This document shows positions 1 through 13,524 of a DNA stretch of 64,000 nt, piece after piece (position 1 is the first letter of the stretch; each line of letters starts with the position of its first letter). The stretch comes from Symsagittifera roscoffensis (lineage: Eukaryota; Xenacoelomorpha; Acoela; Convolutidae), in the NCBI RefSeq assembly GCF_963678635.1, contig NC_087067.1, positions 49,592,233 through 49,656,232 on the forward strand, in the 5' to 3' direction. A program made the position numbers and the translations under genes. Below the pieces are notes generated by a model. It saw only the letters and a program-made list of their open reading frames with translations, had not been told where the DNA came from and searched no databases.

Positions 1-515
1 CTCGGTATTTACTACCATTTACTTTCAGCAGGAAATAGTCTTGCAGAGTTTGTAACGCAAATTTGTATTTGCATGTAACTGATACAAATGCATGTACCCA
101 AAAAAAAAGTTTGGTTCAATTTGGGCAAAGATAATACTTAGCCAACATGTATTCATTTTTTTTCATTTGAAAACTGTCAGGGCAAATTACACTGTTATGT
201 ATGTGGTGGTATTGCACATAACAAGAAAATAGAATGTATTCGAGCTAATCGTTTTCTTAGCCTACAAAATTCACCAATTACTTGAAAAACTGATTATAAT
301 TTAAACAACTTGAAAATTTTTCATATAGTTGCTGTGCATGTCTCTTTTGGTCAACGAAAGTTTTGAATTTCTCTTTTGGTCAACGATATTTTTTGTTATC
401 GTCAAAAAAATTTCTAAATCATTCTAGAATTCTTTCTGGCTATTTTCGTATCAGCTGAAAAATCATTGGAAAATTTTGTAATCTTTTGAAAAGTAACTCT
501 CAAATTGAGCTGCAG

Positions 516-948
516 AAATCCTAACGTTGACGGTTGTATGGCTAATGATACCCAAAGTTATACAGAAACTTTTTCAAATGAGAACTCGAATGATTCAGGT
601 TACTGGTCAGAGTATCAAGGGACTGCAAAAATTTACGGAAAAAACTATTACCCATCAGAATCTTTGTGCAATTCATGCTACGCAGATTGTCAAAAAGTGA
701 GTGTTTTTTTTTCAAAAATGAGTAGAGTTTAAACCAATTTCAGTGTAACTTTAAATCAAATTATGTGCAAGTCTCATTTTTTTCCCAATTTTATTGTGTT
801 TTAGTGTAAAGAATACGCAAAAATGTACGAGCCTAAAATTATATCTAAAGAATCAATTCATCTTTTCACTCCCAAATTCTTTCTGGTCGCCTACACCAAA
901 ATCAAGATTGCCGCAAAGGAGAAAACAAATCACCCAGCACGCCTGTGA
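516..948 (+). CDS. 3' end of a host gene, two exons, cysteine-containing protein
   Basis: Two exons can be read. Exon 516-696 follows an acceptor (tgcag, ending 515) and ends at a strong donor GTGAGT (697-702). Exon 805-948 follows a pyrimidine-rich acceptor ending ttttag (804) and runs to TGA (946-948). The frame is continuous across the join (phase 0) and the 108-bp intron holds stops. The product has spaced cysteines (CNSCYADCQK joined to CKEYAK). AATAAA lies at 1089-1094, consistent with a 3' end. A possible earlier exon starts at 181 after an acceptor and reads a CYVCGG motif that recalls Ly6-type domains, but I cannot link it in phase. Family not recognised; exon calls are by eye. Confidence 0.45.
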
Positions 949-1250
949 AAAAACTAGAAAAGTCTTTGACTAGAAAATTGTTTTTAAACAAATTACTAAC
1001 AAATATTTGAGTTCAAACTTCAGAATCCATTTTTATGAGTAGGCATTAGTTTAGAAATTTTGTCAGTTCACCAAAATTTTTATCAATTAATAAATGCTTT
1101 TTGTATTCAAATTTCATATTAACAGATTAACAGAAAAATCACACAAGAGAAAAAAATATTAAGCAATTAATGTATACTAAATGATTGCAATTTTAACGGT
1201 TTAGAAATTGAGCAATCATTTTTTTCGGTTCTACAAGTTATTATCTAAAA

Positions 1251-1327
1251 ATACATTCAATTTTTATAAGCATCTCAGTAGATCTATAAATACATTTAAT
1301 TTTTATAAGCATCTCAGTAGATCTATC
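1251..1327. repeat. 39-bp tandem duplication
   Basis: Two adjacent copies of a 39-bp unit (1251-1289 and 1290-1327) differ at about one position. Noncoding flanks. Confidence 0.75.
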
Positions 1328-1700
1328 TAAATATAAAAATCATGTATATGTAAAAACTGAAAAGTTTTTTTCATAAATTTATCGGTTTTGTGGAAATTCC
1401 ATTAGAAGTTGCTCACAATACAAATAAGTAATAGAATTTTTAGTTTGTTAAAAAACTGATGTATTATCCAGTTTGATTATAGTACAGATACTCTACATAG
1501 TAGATTTTCGAGATTTTCCTAACGAGTCTGGAGCCACAGCTAGGTTGAGTTGTAACTACTCTCCTAACTATTGTTGTATTACTGAAGATATATACACATC
1601 TAAAAACAAAAATCAAAACATATTTACTCACACGTATCAGACACAGCCTCGCCTAAGCTCATTTTTTTCTCAGCAAATAGCCAAAGCCCGCAATTTTACA

Positions 1701-2276
1701 TCAGGTTGAATTGTAAAGGATATCAAATTGGAAATTTTTTGAATTTGTGTAACTTTAGCTATATCAAATCAAAAATTTTTGTTGAACAAATGGAAATGAA
1801 AACCTACATAATAGATTAGCCGCTGAGAACCGGATATACATGGTTTAAATTTAATTAAAAATAAACTTTTATAGACAATGGTTAAAAGGATCAAAATTCA
1901 GACAAAGCATGATCTTGGACTGTACTGTACAATACATACAAAAACTATTTTATTTATAATTCTTGGTATTTAACACAGAAGCACTTTATATCAGGTTGAA
2001 TTGTAAAAAATTTCACTTTGGCTTTTTTTGAATTTGTGCAAGTATTATCTATATCAAATCAGAAATTTATATTGCACAAATGGAAACGAACACCTACATA
2101 ACAGATTAGCCGCTGAAGACCAGATATACATGGCTCAAATTTGTTTAAAGCCAAACTTTTATGTATAATAATTAATAGGATCAAAGTTTAGACAATGCAC
2201 GATCCTGGATTGTACTGAACAATACATATAAAGGCTATTTTATTTATAATTCTTGGTATTTAACACAGAAGCAACG
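1701..2276. repeat. 290-bp tandem duplication
   Basis: A unit starting tcaggttgaattgta at 1701 recurs at 1991 and stays alignable through a shared end (ttcttggtatttaacacag) near 1980 and 2270. Many substitutions separate the two, so the duplication is not recent. No coding signal was seen in either unit. Confidence 0.8.
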
Positions 2277-2865
2277 CACCTGCAAACAAGCATTTGATTC
2301 ATTTCGTTTTTTATCTTATCCCGTTTAACTCAAGTATTTCCGCTCCGTTATTTTATGCTAGTGAATTTTAAAGTTCTTGTAAAATTTTTGATTGATTTCC
2401 CTTATGAACGCATGATTCTTTATAAAAACTTGTCACGGAGATTTTCTAGCCATCAAAAGACAACAATTGAAACCAAACAATCATGATTGGATCAGTATAG
2501 ATCATCCAGTTGTTCCAATTAAGTTCCTAAATCATTTAAAATTGGGTTTGAAAGCGTATCAGAGAATAATTGTCTTTTTACTAGCGGAAATTTTTTTCTT
2601 ATTCAGCGGGTACAGCCAAACTAATGGTAATCGAAGGGGTGGATTTACTCGTCTCTCTGTGACCATTGCTGTTCAAGTGGTTTTGTGAGTGCGTTCCTCC
2701 ATCGGATAATCAATTTGGATCTCTCCAGGAAATTCAGAGGCTAGAGTCGGCCTGGGGAGTGGAGTAACCAACTCCGCCTCCTATTATCTCATTTGCAGAT
2801 ACTTCGACTACTGTTACTTCGCCTCCAGTAATTCCTTGATGTAGTGAGCGGACACCCAAAAACAG

Positions 2866-2991
2866 ATGAGGAGAAACTTCAACTGCACCCAGAGAGAAAA
2901 AATTGACAAGAGTGGAACAATCTCTGCTACACTTGGAGCCTATGTGAATGACTTTGAAGTCTCTTTTGCGTTTTGGACCGGTTCGTTGTGA
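2866..2991 (+). other. Possible terminal coding exon, unrecognised
   Basis: After an acceptor-like acag, a 41-codon frame ends in TGA (2989-2991). Its residue mix is protein-like (NCTQREKIDKSG, GAYVNDFEVSFAFWTG) and the stretch 2600-2990 is less AT-rich than its surroundings. No matching upstream exon could be fixed, so this may be chance or the tail of a decayed gene. Confidence 0.22.
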
Positions 2992-5420
2992 CAGTTGAGT
3001 TGCAGTTTATTATCTGGTTTCATAATTTTTTGTGATTATTGGAAATTTCAAACAGCAAAAACTTTCAATTTCTTGATAAAAAACAAAAAGCAACACAATG
3101 AACAAAATTAGTCTTTACAAAGTTATCCACAATTTGCAACTTATGAGTCATTTATGAATAGTTCAAAAAACAGAATTAACAAAGAAACCAAAATTATATT
3201 CTTCTGGAAAAAAGCTTATTTTGAAAAACGGCTCAAAGTTTGCCTCGCAAACAAGACGTTTTACGGTCTTGATGCTCTAGTACAAAATGAATAACTAGTT
3301 CAGAGGAGCATACATGCAGCATATATTACACACATCGCATAAAAAATTATTCAGTGATTTTTTTTCTAGAATTACTTGACAAATCGGGAATCAAAATTAG
3401 AATGATTCAAGTTAACGTTAAAACTTAATTTTTGATACACTTCTAAGCAGTCAAACTTACATGATAAAAATTTCTGTACATGAGCAAATGCACAAAAACA
3501 CAAGTAAAATTCATGCTCAGACACACACACATGTGCTTTAATATGCATAATTTCTAGTGCTATACTTTACATCCTTCTTGACAACTCAGTTACAGAAACA
3601 TTTCAGAGTTTAAACATAAGCTAATTTTCAACAAGCAGCTATAAGTTTCAAGTTGTTTTGTTAAGCATAATAGACGAGTTACCGTTTAAAACATACAGAC
3701 AACAATCTAATTACTTAAAAACAAACAAATACACAGACATAGCATAAAATATAGGTTGTGAAAAGTACTTAATGGAGGAACAGATATATAAACTCTACAC
3801 AATTATACACAGCTAGACAAATGTACGTTTAAAGTACTCACTACAATTGTTGTTCATGTAAAGTATCTTGTGAATTACTCTTGATGGTTTCAACCAAATG
3901 CTTTTTAAAAAAAAGAGTCTGGTTTTTGGTTGTAATTTTAGCTGTATATGGTAATTGAGCTTCTAAAAGGGTTTGTTTGAACATATAAATGAATGAGAAC
4001 TTATACAGAAGAATAAATAAGACTACATAAAAATATTATCAAATATGTAAAAGAAATCGCAGTAATTACAAATACATATATATATATACGCATACGCACA
4101 TTACATACTTTCAAACACATGACTATATACATATACAGGAACAAGTACACACATACAAATGAGTTATCTGGACTGTGTTGTTCATTTACAGTTTCTAGAA
4201 AAGTTTTCACAAACTTCTAAACAATGTTTGATGTTAAAGCGAATAACAAAAAAACAAACTTGAAATTTTTTTGGATACAAACATAATTAAAAACCTGTTT
4301 AAGTACTTTTCACAACTATTCAACCACATACAAATACACAAACATACATACAAAGCTAACCCAACAAATAATTGTACAATGTGTCTGATACAATATTGGT
4401 GCTGAAATAACTTTTGATGGAACCCTGCGTCTTCCAGACAAAGAGTGACAATAATTACTTTGAATTTGTTTAGTTAGATCCACTTACAATTACATCTCTC
4501 AAATTAGTTCATTAACGATACAAATAAGAAAGCACACTGAAAAACCTACAAAAAAAAACAATTGAAAGACCCACAGACAATGCATATCCGCAGACAATAC
4601 ACCCATACACAAATGCAAACATCTTTAGATACATGGACTAAAACATGAGAAGATTCACAAAAACTGGTAAATTAACCCAGAAAATTGAAGACACTTAGTA
4701 CAATGAGTTTGAAATACAATTTGGATTCTGATTATGGTTTTGCGTCTGAAATTGTTTCGGTGACCACATTCTTACATCATTAATTACGTATAAACATACA
4801 AGTTTACAATTGCTAACACAAACATGTATAAACATAAGAACAAACGCACACAAAATTTGTACTGATACACAGAAAAAACTTATAAAATAGTTCATCTAGA
4901 GTATCTGGTGAAGTATTTTAGACTGTTCTGGAACAATTAGTCGCAGAATTTTGATCGAAATTGAGTTTAGATTTTAATCAGTTAGAGTCATGTTTCCTGA
5001 ATTGCTTCCAAAGAGTACATGTAAAAGAGTACCCAATAAATAATAAAAAAAACCTACGTAAAAACTTATATAGATACATACTTACATATATACAAGTAGA
5101 AGAAAAAAATTATACACAGGCGGCAAATAATAAAATTAGATTTGGACCTACCTACATGCATGCTTTTAATGTATACACGCCTAATATATATATCCAACAT
5201 ACATCAATCCACATACATGCATACAATTTACACGTAAGTATAAAAATCGTTAACACCAACAAAGAGGCCTTATATAAAACGAAAGCAAATTGTATACCAT
5301 GAATTGTGTATATCTTCCACACGTATAGTCAAACAATCACATATGCAAACATTAACACATCAGTACATACCTACAAATAACATGTGTATACATTTCAGTC
5401 ACTCAAAAAGGTTGCAACAA
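2992..5420. other. AT-rich noncoding stretch
   Basis: Rich in A and in CA/TACA-type simple sequence (for example 4300-4640 and 5080-5400). Open frames here are low-complexity and do not look like proteins. No gene, RNA or mobile element is recognised. Confidence 0.6.
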
Positions 5421-5460
5421 ACCTTTGCAAGAAATTCTCGAGTTTGGTGTCTTCGTAGAT

Positions 5461-6950
<1,490 letters not shown>

Positions 6951-6984
6951 GTCTCCTTTTAACATGGGATCATATCTTACTTAG

Positions 6985-7726
6985 GGAGGATCAATTTGTA
7001 TATTTTTGGATCATTAGTTATACTTAGGGAATAGTGGTTAAATAAATGAGCAATTGTTTACGCATAGGGACCATTAGTTACACCAAATGGTCATAAACTT
7101 CAACTAGGGATCTTTAGATGTACATTGGGATCATTGATTAAACATAGAGATCATTGGTTATACGTGATATGAAAATATTTGGTTAAGCTATGAAAATTAA
7201 ACATAGGGTAAATGATTATAAATATTGTACATAGGAACCATTAGGTATAAATTTTTTATATAGGGATCATTAGGTATAAAAATTTTACATAGGGATCATT
7301 AGGTATAAATATTTACATAGGGATCATTAGGTATAAAAATTTTACATAGGGATCATTAGGTATAAGTATTTTACATAGGGATCATTAGGTATAATTATTT
7401 ACATAGGGATCATTAGCTATAAAAATTATACATAGGGATCATTAGGTATAATTTTTTTACATAGGGACCATTAGGTATACATTTTTTACATAGGGATCAT
7501 TAGGTATAAAAATTTTACATAGGGATCATTAGGTATAAATATTTACATAGAGATCATTAGGTATAAATATTTACATAGGGATCATTAGGTATAAATATTT
7601 TACATAGGGATCATTAGGTATAAATATTTTACATAGGGATCATTAGGTATAAATGTTTTACATAGGGATCATTAGGTATAATCTATACCCAATGATCCCT
7701 GTAGGGATCACCCCCCCCCCCCCCCC
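6985..7726. repeat. 29-30-bp minisatellite ending in an inverted unit and a C16 run
   Basis: From about 7229 to 7680 some sixteen copies of a unit built on acatagggatcattaggtat follow one another. Between 6985 and 7225 more degenerate copies (gggatcatt, gggaccatt) occur at irregular spacing, so the array decays toward its left edge. The last unit (7665-7680) is followed after 3 bp by an inverted copy (7684-7699), then by 16 cytosines at 7711-7726. Confidence 0.93.
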
Positions 7727-8040
7727 GATCCCAGTGTCGTATATCTATACTACTCCCTTTTAACTTTTGAGATCGCAAATAAGAGCCCCATCTTTTGAGG
7801 CAATTTAGTATACTAAGGACAAAAAAGACAGAAAAAGTTAGAAGAACTTCTTTTTTGGAAAATTTTTAGCAGATTTTTTCACAAGGAGTGATATAGGTAT
7901 TTTTCCCGTCATAATTTCTAACATGACCAGTTCATTATCTAAAACTAGAACTCTCCAACCAAATGAGCATACGAAAAATTGTTCAAATGCTCTTTTTTTA
8001 TAACTAGAACCAGAGCTTTCTGGTTTCTATCATAAGATCG

Positions 8041-8365
8041 GGGGCGGATTTAGGGAGAGCCGCCCCCTTCCTGAGGGATTCCACTTGCTAACCAACCAAA
8101 GGCTCCATCATTCGTATTTTTTGATATTAGTTTTAAGTCGACCAACTCAATTTATACTACGTACTATTTATACTACGGCGCCAATTTATGCTACTTTTGA
8201 AGGGAAGCGCACGGGAAGCGCTTTTGTCATAAAGTTCCCAAAAGCGGAATTGTTGACTTGTTAGGGTCATTATAGTGTCCTGGGAGCGCTCGAAAAATCA
8301 ATTTGGTCGACTTAAAAAAGGTCAACAAAATTGTTGAAAATCCGCGAAAATCCTAGATCCGCCCC
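8041..8365. mobile_element. Non-autonomous DNA transposon (MITE), hAT-like ends
   Basis: The ends are inverted: left GGGGCGGATTTAGG, right reads GGGGCGGATCTAGG on the other strand. There is no coding capacity. A second member of the same family surrounds the large retroelement (9575-9713 plus 28618-28913) and shares internal blocks such as ggcgccaat and the ctagatccgc end. The GGCGGATCTAGG end resembles hAT-type terminal repeats, which is an assignment by motif only. No clear target duplication was seen for this copy. Confidence 0.7.
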
Positions 8366-8478
8366 TCCATTAGATAAATGAATGAATTGTGATATAATTT
8401 CGACACTTATAAATTATTTTGACGTCGTCATCATTTTGAATAGCGTTTGTTTCTCATTCCAGTTTTTATTGCCGAGAT

Positions 8479-9493
8479 TTACAAATTGTTTCGACATTTT
8501 TGTTTATGATTATCATATTTTCTCACGTCCGAAGTAACGTAGGAACACTTATTTTGGGGACAAATGAAATGCGACTGGCAGAACTTGCGATCTCTGATTC
8601 TATGCTCTCCTCTCTCGTGAGTAGACATAAACCTACTTTCGGGACAATATGCACACTTTGCTTGCATATTCGCACCTGATCCGTGACTCACAATGCGATG
8701 ATAACACACTTCATCTTGGCTCACGAAGTAACTCTTCACTACACATTGTTTGCACGGATATTTCACGACAGTTGTTTGCATTTCGAAATCACTGCGTGAA
8801 CAAGCGACGAGATACTTTTCTTGATGCTCTGAAACGTTCCTGAATCTATGCGTAGTTTCTCTTGAAGGTGCACTGGATGTCTGAATCCTGCCGGCAAGAG
8901 CAGGTCGACTGTCTCCGAGGCGGTCTCTAATATCGTTCTTGTTATGGCAGCCACCGCCGGAACCTTTCGACTCGGTCGCGCAATCTTGACGCTTCTTTTT
9001 TGGATCTACTGCATTATCATTTCTGTGGCAACTAAACTTGTCTGCTGGATCCATAAGCGAAGGCGTTGGACTCCTAAGCGCTATTGAGATTGCGTCAACA
9101 TCAACATCCTCGAAATCCGCCGTCTGCTTCTTGTTCATCCTTTCAGGTGTTTTGAATTGTTCAATTGAGATTTTTCTTTTAGCGAATGATTCTCCTAATT
9201 TTGAGCGGATATCGCCGACAGGAACTGGAATTTTGTCGTCAAAATCATCGGATCAGTGTCTCTTAACCGGACGTGTTGGCGACTCTGTGACCATGAAAAC
9301 TTTAGTTGTTGGCTCAATTTTGGACTGCTTCGAGATTCCAACTGGCGATACGCTTGGACTCTTGACTCTAGAGGCATTTATCCAACCGGGACACCTGGAC
9401 TGTTTGATCAGCTTGTGGGAAGTTGTTCATGATCAAGCAGGTGGCACCTTCCACGTCACTGGCCATAGTCACCTCGTCTTTATCTTTTGGCTG
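8479..9493 (-). pseudogene. C2H2 zinc-finger gene, probably decayed
   Basis: The distal frame 9138-8479 (219 codons from ATG) is intact. Its C-terminal half carries cysteine/histidine pairs typical of C2H2 fingers: YPCKQC with H and H about 15 and 20 residues on, AKCAYC with a following EHR, and FICPQNKC with a following H and C. Reading upstream, the same frame is open to a TGA at about 9250. Beyond that it reads as protein again up to about 9420, then shifts by one base to a frame with ATG near 9466 and an acceptor-like tttcag at 9494. One stop and one frameshift therefore break the gene, unless unusual splicing or sequence errors explain them. A nuclear, nucleic-acid-binding role is the family expectation. 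Confidence 0.5.
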
Positions 9494-9574
9494 AAATACC
9501 AGGCGAGTAACATTTCTTAAAACGTTTTTTAATAGAAGAAAAAATAAGATAAAAGTTTCCTAGCATACTTAAGT

Positions 9575-9713
9575 AGCGGATTTAGGGGGGGGGGGTCCAC
9601 GTTTCGGACGACTCTTCCCTCAGGGATTCGACCCCCTGCCGACACAAAGGGTCCCCCCTTTGTACTATTTTGAGATATCCATTTTTGGCTGACTGACCTT
9701 AAAGTTTTCTAAA
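9575..9713. mobile_element. Left part of a MITE split by retroelement copy 1
   Basis: This begins AGCGGATTTAGG and resembles the first part of the MITE at 8041-8365 (both contain an agggattc block). It stops exactly at the retroelement LTR. The other half lies beyond the far LTR. The 7 bp before it, CTTAAGT (9568-9574), recur directly after the right half (28914-28920), giving the MITE's own target duplication. Confidence 0.8.
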
Positions 9714-10123
9714 TGAGTTATCTTCAATGGGTATAACTCATAGAGTAATTTCGGATAGGGTACACCGTCTGCTCGTCACGCTATCTTATTTTCGGCCGGA
9801 TAGATTCGTGCAACTTCTTAGTCTAATACCGATCCTAATCTTACTCTTATACTATCTAGTCTCAGGTTGTTTAACTAGTCTCTGCTAGGCTCAATAGATC
9901 TAGGGTATACTGGTTTATTGCGGCTGCTGAAGTACTCGGGAGAGTTCAACTAATTTCTAAATTAAATTCAAATCTCTCTGGTGCTGAAATTACAAGTAAT
10001 TTCAGCACTTACAAATAAGTGGATTGTTAGTTAGATGGATCATGATTGGTTAATATTAAATACTTTACATTGGTAAAATATCTAATTTATCCAATCATAA
10101 AATGTAGTTTAGATCAGGTTCCA
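9714..10123 (-). repeat. 3' LTR of copy 1
   Basis: 410 bp, TG...CA on the element strand, ending at the TAAA target duplication. Against the 5' LTR I find one difference (near 9960: ctaaattaa here, ctaagttaa there). A perfect 13-bp inverted repeat with a 2-base loop lies at 9981-10008 (gtgctgaaattac). In sense orientation the LTR holds CCAAT motifs in both orientations, a TATA-like GTATAAGAG and an AATAAA, which would serve as promoter and polyadenylation elements. Confidence 0.95.
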
Positions 10124-11715
10124 CCCATCCGGGTTTTACAGAGTTTTTTAGAATAGTTTTTCTGCAATTCGAAGGATGGATGATGGACGTTGGTATTTGG
10201 CGAACATCTTATTTCTTCTGGGTTTTCTTATTAGAGAAGTCCCAGATTCAATCATTGTGTCTTCTCAAGACAACGACTGGGTTTTCGCAACAAACTCAAA
10301 TCTGATTTCAGAATGGTTGGCTATGTCAGGTTTTTCTGTTTCATTGGTGAGAACTTCTTTGTGTTTGACCTTGTCTGGGAATGGCGTGGAGATTGTGCGT
10401 GGAGGGGATGCCTGGTTACTCGGATCTGTACGTATACTTGAACATCGAGGTGGTCATTGGTCTAGTTCAATGAAGTCCTTTTCTGCGAAGTCAAGTCGTA
10501 CTCTAAAACCTTGGAGTTGTGATTGTGGGCGGCATATTGATTGTAGTTGGCCATTCTTTCTCGAGTGTAGTAGGGTCGTTTTGTCTTTGGATGTTCGTCC
10601 TTGGTGTTGTATTCTGATCTATGTATTGCATAATGTAATTTACATTTTATAAAACTTTTATTAGTTTAATATTTTTTAATTATGATTTTAGTTAGTTGTT
10701 TTCACAAAAGCTTTTTGTTTTAGTTCAGTTATTTTGAAGAGTTACTCACCCTTGAGTAGCTCTTATTAAAAATAGGAGTGTGGTCACAAAGCGTGGATGT
10801 AGCACGGTGGGTTAGGCCGGCTATAGAGCATGCTCAGGACGTCCTTCCTGGTGGGTTAGGCCAGGAGTGGGAGTATGATTGCATGCGGTTTTTGTGAGAG
10901 GTCCTGTTATGTGACAACGTTTTATGTTGGGTTTGTTGTGGTTTTTCTTATGTTTTGTTGGTTGTGTCCTTTTTTCAAAAATCAAATTGTTTGTGGTATG
11001 GGTTTGTCTTTCGACTTTTTTGTGTTTTATTATTTCTTTCTTAGACTTTATAATAGTCTTCAAAAGAATAAATTATCCAGTTTTAAACTGGGTTAATCCG
11101 GTTTGGGTACCGTTGGTTTCCTTTTCTTAGTCATGCTGTTATGCTATGTGTTGTGGTGTTTAGTAAGCTGCATTGGTTAGTTTTGTTTAGTATATAATTC
11201 CTTTCCAACCGGGTTAAAGGAAAGTTTGAAACTTGTTATCGTATGTTAGAGTTGTTGAGTTGTGAAAGCTTGAAACTGAAATTCATTATTTAAACAATTC
11301 TTCGTGGGCGAGCTGTGCGAGTTTGGATAGAATTCTTGTGCGAGTGAATGGAAATATCAAAAGGTTAGTACTGCATTTGCTTCTTATTAATTTACTTCAT
11401 AGAATTTCAATTTTACTGCTAGTTGTTGGGGAAAATTAAGTTACAAATTTTCATCATTATTAGATTTACTGCTTGTGGGGGAAAAATTTATAAATTAATT
11501 TACTGCATTGGTATTATATTTATTTAATTGTTGGTGCAAAAATTTAATAGGGTCTTAAACAGTTTTGAAGAAGTTTGCTATTTTTTATTTTTCTTTTGTG
11601 AATTTTTCAGATGATCGTTGGATGAAGGCTAAAATTCTAAAGAAAACATGGATAAAGAATGGTGAGTTTCTAATGTTTGAATTAGTTAGTAATATGTATA
11701 ATTCATACTTACCTG
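10124..11715 (-). other. 3' region of copy 1 between ORF Z and the LTR
   Basis: Nearly 1.6 kb without a convincing sense-strand gene. The purine tract expected just before the LTR is weak (GGATGGG on the sense strand). A repeated gtgggttaggcc occurs at about 10807 and 10850. A 158-codon ATG frame runs antisense (10176-10652). Because the antisense strand is T/G rich and poor in stops, I treat it as probably fortuitous. Copy 2 leaves the window before this region, so conservation cannot be tested here. Confidence 0.55.
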
Positions 11716-13524
11716 TTAGTCGTCGGGGAAGAAACCGTGGGGGAAAATGTCGTGGATGAGATCTGAAGTTGTTAGTAGTTTGGCTAATATGCGGATGATA
11801 TTTTTAGTTTGAAGCAGTGGCCAAAGCAATTGAAGTGCCTTAAGGGTGGTTAGTTCTTCAGTGCCAACTGCAAATTCATAAGGTGTGTTTTGGATTAGAT
11901 TATATAATTTGTGGTTGAATTTAGTGTTATGGATGAATTCTAAAATGGGGATTTCTATAGGTTGTACAAACTCGTGTGGGATGAGGAAGGGTCGGGATTC
12001 TTCTGCGTTGAAGGTCTTGGTGATGGGACAAAAGATATACATTTGGGTTATAGGATCATAATTTCGAAGAATACCATGAAGGTTAGTATCTTTAATGCAA
12101 TATGTGAAGTTAAGAAAGAATGGTGAGGTGTATTTGGAATTGATGAATTGAAAACGATGGTGTGGTTGTCTGGAGGGAGTGTGTAGGTCAAAGTGATTTT
12201 GGATGAAACGATAATAAGTATATGTGTGTGTTTGTTTAGTGCGCAACATAATATCGTGTGAGCAGTGCAAATCTCTTTCATGTGGTGCAAGGAAACGAAA
12301 GGTTAGTGAAAATATTTGGAAGCGTTCTTTAAAACTTTCGTAGGCTTGCGTGTCTGTTAGTGCTTCTGAGATAATGTGGTCAAACTTGCGATCGAAGATA
12401 TTTAGTGTAAATACATATGGTGTTTTAATGAAAAATTTCTCGGTGATTTGTGGGTTAGCGAAGCGATCGTCGTCTAAGAATTGATCTTGGTTAGTTCTGA
12501 TGATGTTATGATCGTAATATTCTAGTGTATATTCATTAGCTCGGGGTGCAGTGTGTGTTTTTAGTGATTTTTTGTATCCAATGTAAGTAAATTGTCTAGG
12601 TGTTAGTGGTGTAGTGAGTCGATATAGCATGTCCTTATTTCGTTCTATATCGATATGAGTGTTAGATAAAGGTAAGCAAAGGGGATTTGTAAAATGATAA
12701 TATGAGGTCCAAGGAAGGGTAGGCATTAAAACGTATTCGTCTACAAAGTTACGTGTCTCGTTAGTGTCATGAGGGGTGTTTAAGGTGTATTGTGGAAATG
12801 AGGGTAAGGTGATAGCTAAAAATTCTTTTGTGTTAGTGTGTTGTGGATGGTTGATATATTCACGGGCTGTTCCTGGTTTCGCTGGGAAAGGATGGTTGGG
12901 GAACTTCCTTTTAAAAGTGCGGTAAGCTCTATTAGTGCTGAGTGAAGATACAGTAGTTGTGGATGATGGTGCTAATGAATCAGTATAAATTGAAGAGGGT
13001 GTAGGGGTAGGAGGGTTGGATGAATCTATTGTGGATGAGATTTGGTTTATGGTTGGGGTGTCAAGGTGATAGGATTGCTGTTGTAGGGTAATGAAATTAT
13101 CTAGTTCTGGGGAGATTCGGGGGGTGTCTGAAGAATGAGATGATTGGTTTGAGTGAAGTGAGGAGTAGGTTGGAGTGACTTGGGAAGCATAAGAGGGTGT
13201 AGAATTGGTTGGGTCAGGGTTATTTGGTAGTATGGGTTGAAAAGGGGGTTGGGAAAAATTTAAGGGATTGGTGTGAAAATTATTTGATGGAGATGGTTCA
13301 GAGTCGGCAAATTCATCGGGGGTTTCAATATTCGGGTTATTGAGTTGTGAGATGGAATATAAAACTGAGATGTGTGAATTAGTATCGGAATTCATGCCGG
13401 ATGTTACATTACTGGATGGGAAATCGGGTGGCGGAAAAGCAAAAAGTGGTATTATTGGGATTGGAGTGGTGAGGTTGGTTGGGTGGGAATTTGATCGGTG
13501 TAGGGATCCAAGTTGTCGGCTCAT
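11716..13524 (-). CDS. ORF Z, 602-residue protein of unknown function, downstream of Env
   Basis: Opens with ATG at 13524-13522, overlapping the Env stop as ATGA, an arrangement suited to stop-start reinitiation. Residues 1 to about 205 are rich in serine, threonine, proline and asparagine and look disordered. From about residue 205 (RTFKRKFPNHPF) to the end the chain looks folded, with aromatic and basic residues and a hydrophobic C-terminal segment (LKALQLLWPLLQ). No signal peptide or clear membrane span. The frame is open across the visible part of copy 2 too, with scattered substitutions, so it has been kept as protein. Its place after Env matches that of accessory genes in complex retroviruses, but I recognise no family. 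Confidence 0.85.
   Translation of the reverse strand: MSRQLGSLHRSNSHPTNLTTPIPIIPLFAFPPPDFPSSNVTSGMNSDTNSHISVLYSISQLNNPNIETPDEFADSEPSPSNNFHTNPLNFSQPPFQPILPNNPDPTNSTPSYASQVTPTYSSLHSNQSSHSSDTPRISPELDNFITLQQQSYHLDTPTINQISSTIDSSNPPTPTPSSIYTDSLAPSSTTTVSSLSTNRAYRTFKRKFPNHPFPAKPGTAREYINHPQHTNTKEFLAITLPSFPQYTLNTPHDTNETRNFVDEYVLMPTLPWTSYYHFTNPLCLPLSNTHIDIERNKDMLYRLTTPLTPRQFTYIGYKKSLKTHTAPRANEYTLEYYDHNIIRTNQDQFLDDDRFANPQITEKFFIKTPYVFTLNIFDRKFDHIISEALTDTQAYESFKERFQIFSLTFRFLAPHERDLHCSHDIMLRTKQTHTYTYYRFIQNHFDLHTPSRQPHHRFQFINSKYTSPFFLNFTYCIKDTNLHGILRNYDPITQMYIFCPITKTFNAEESRPFLIPHEFVQPIEIPILEFIHNTKFNHKLYNLIQNTPYEFAVGTEELTTLKALQLLWPLLQTKNIIRILAKLLTTSDLIHDIFPHGFFPDD

Noticed and set aside
4961..5302. 113-codon frame before the microsatellite
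   Set aside because: Asparagine, tyrosine, histidine and threonine content follows from ACATA-type simple sequence; no motif.
10176..10652. 158-codon ATG frame antisense to the 3' region of copy 1, reminiscent of antisense genes of some retroviruses
   Set aside because: The antisense strand is T/G rich and nearly stop-free everywhere in the element, so long frames are expected by chance. Copy 2 does not cover it in this window.
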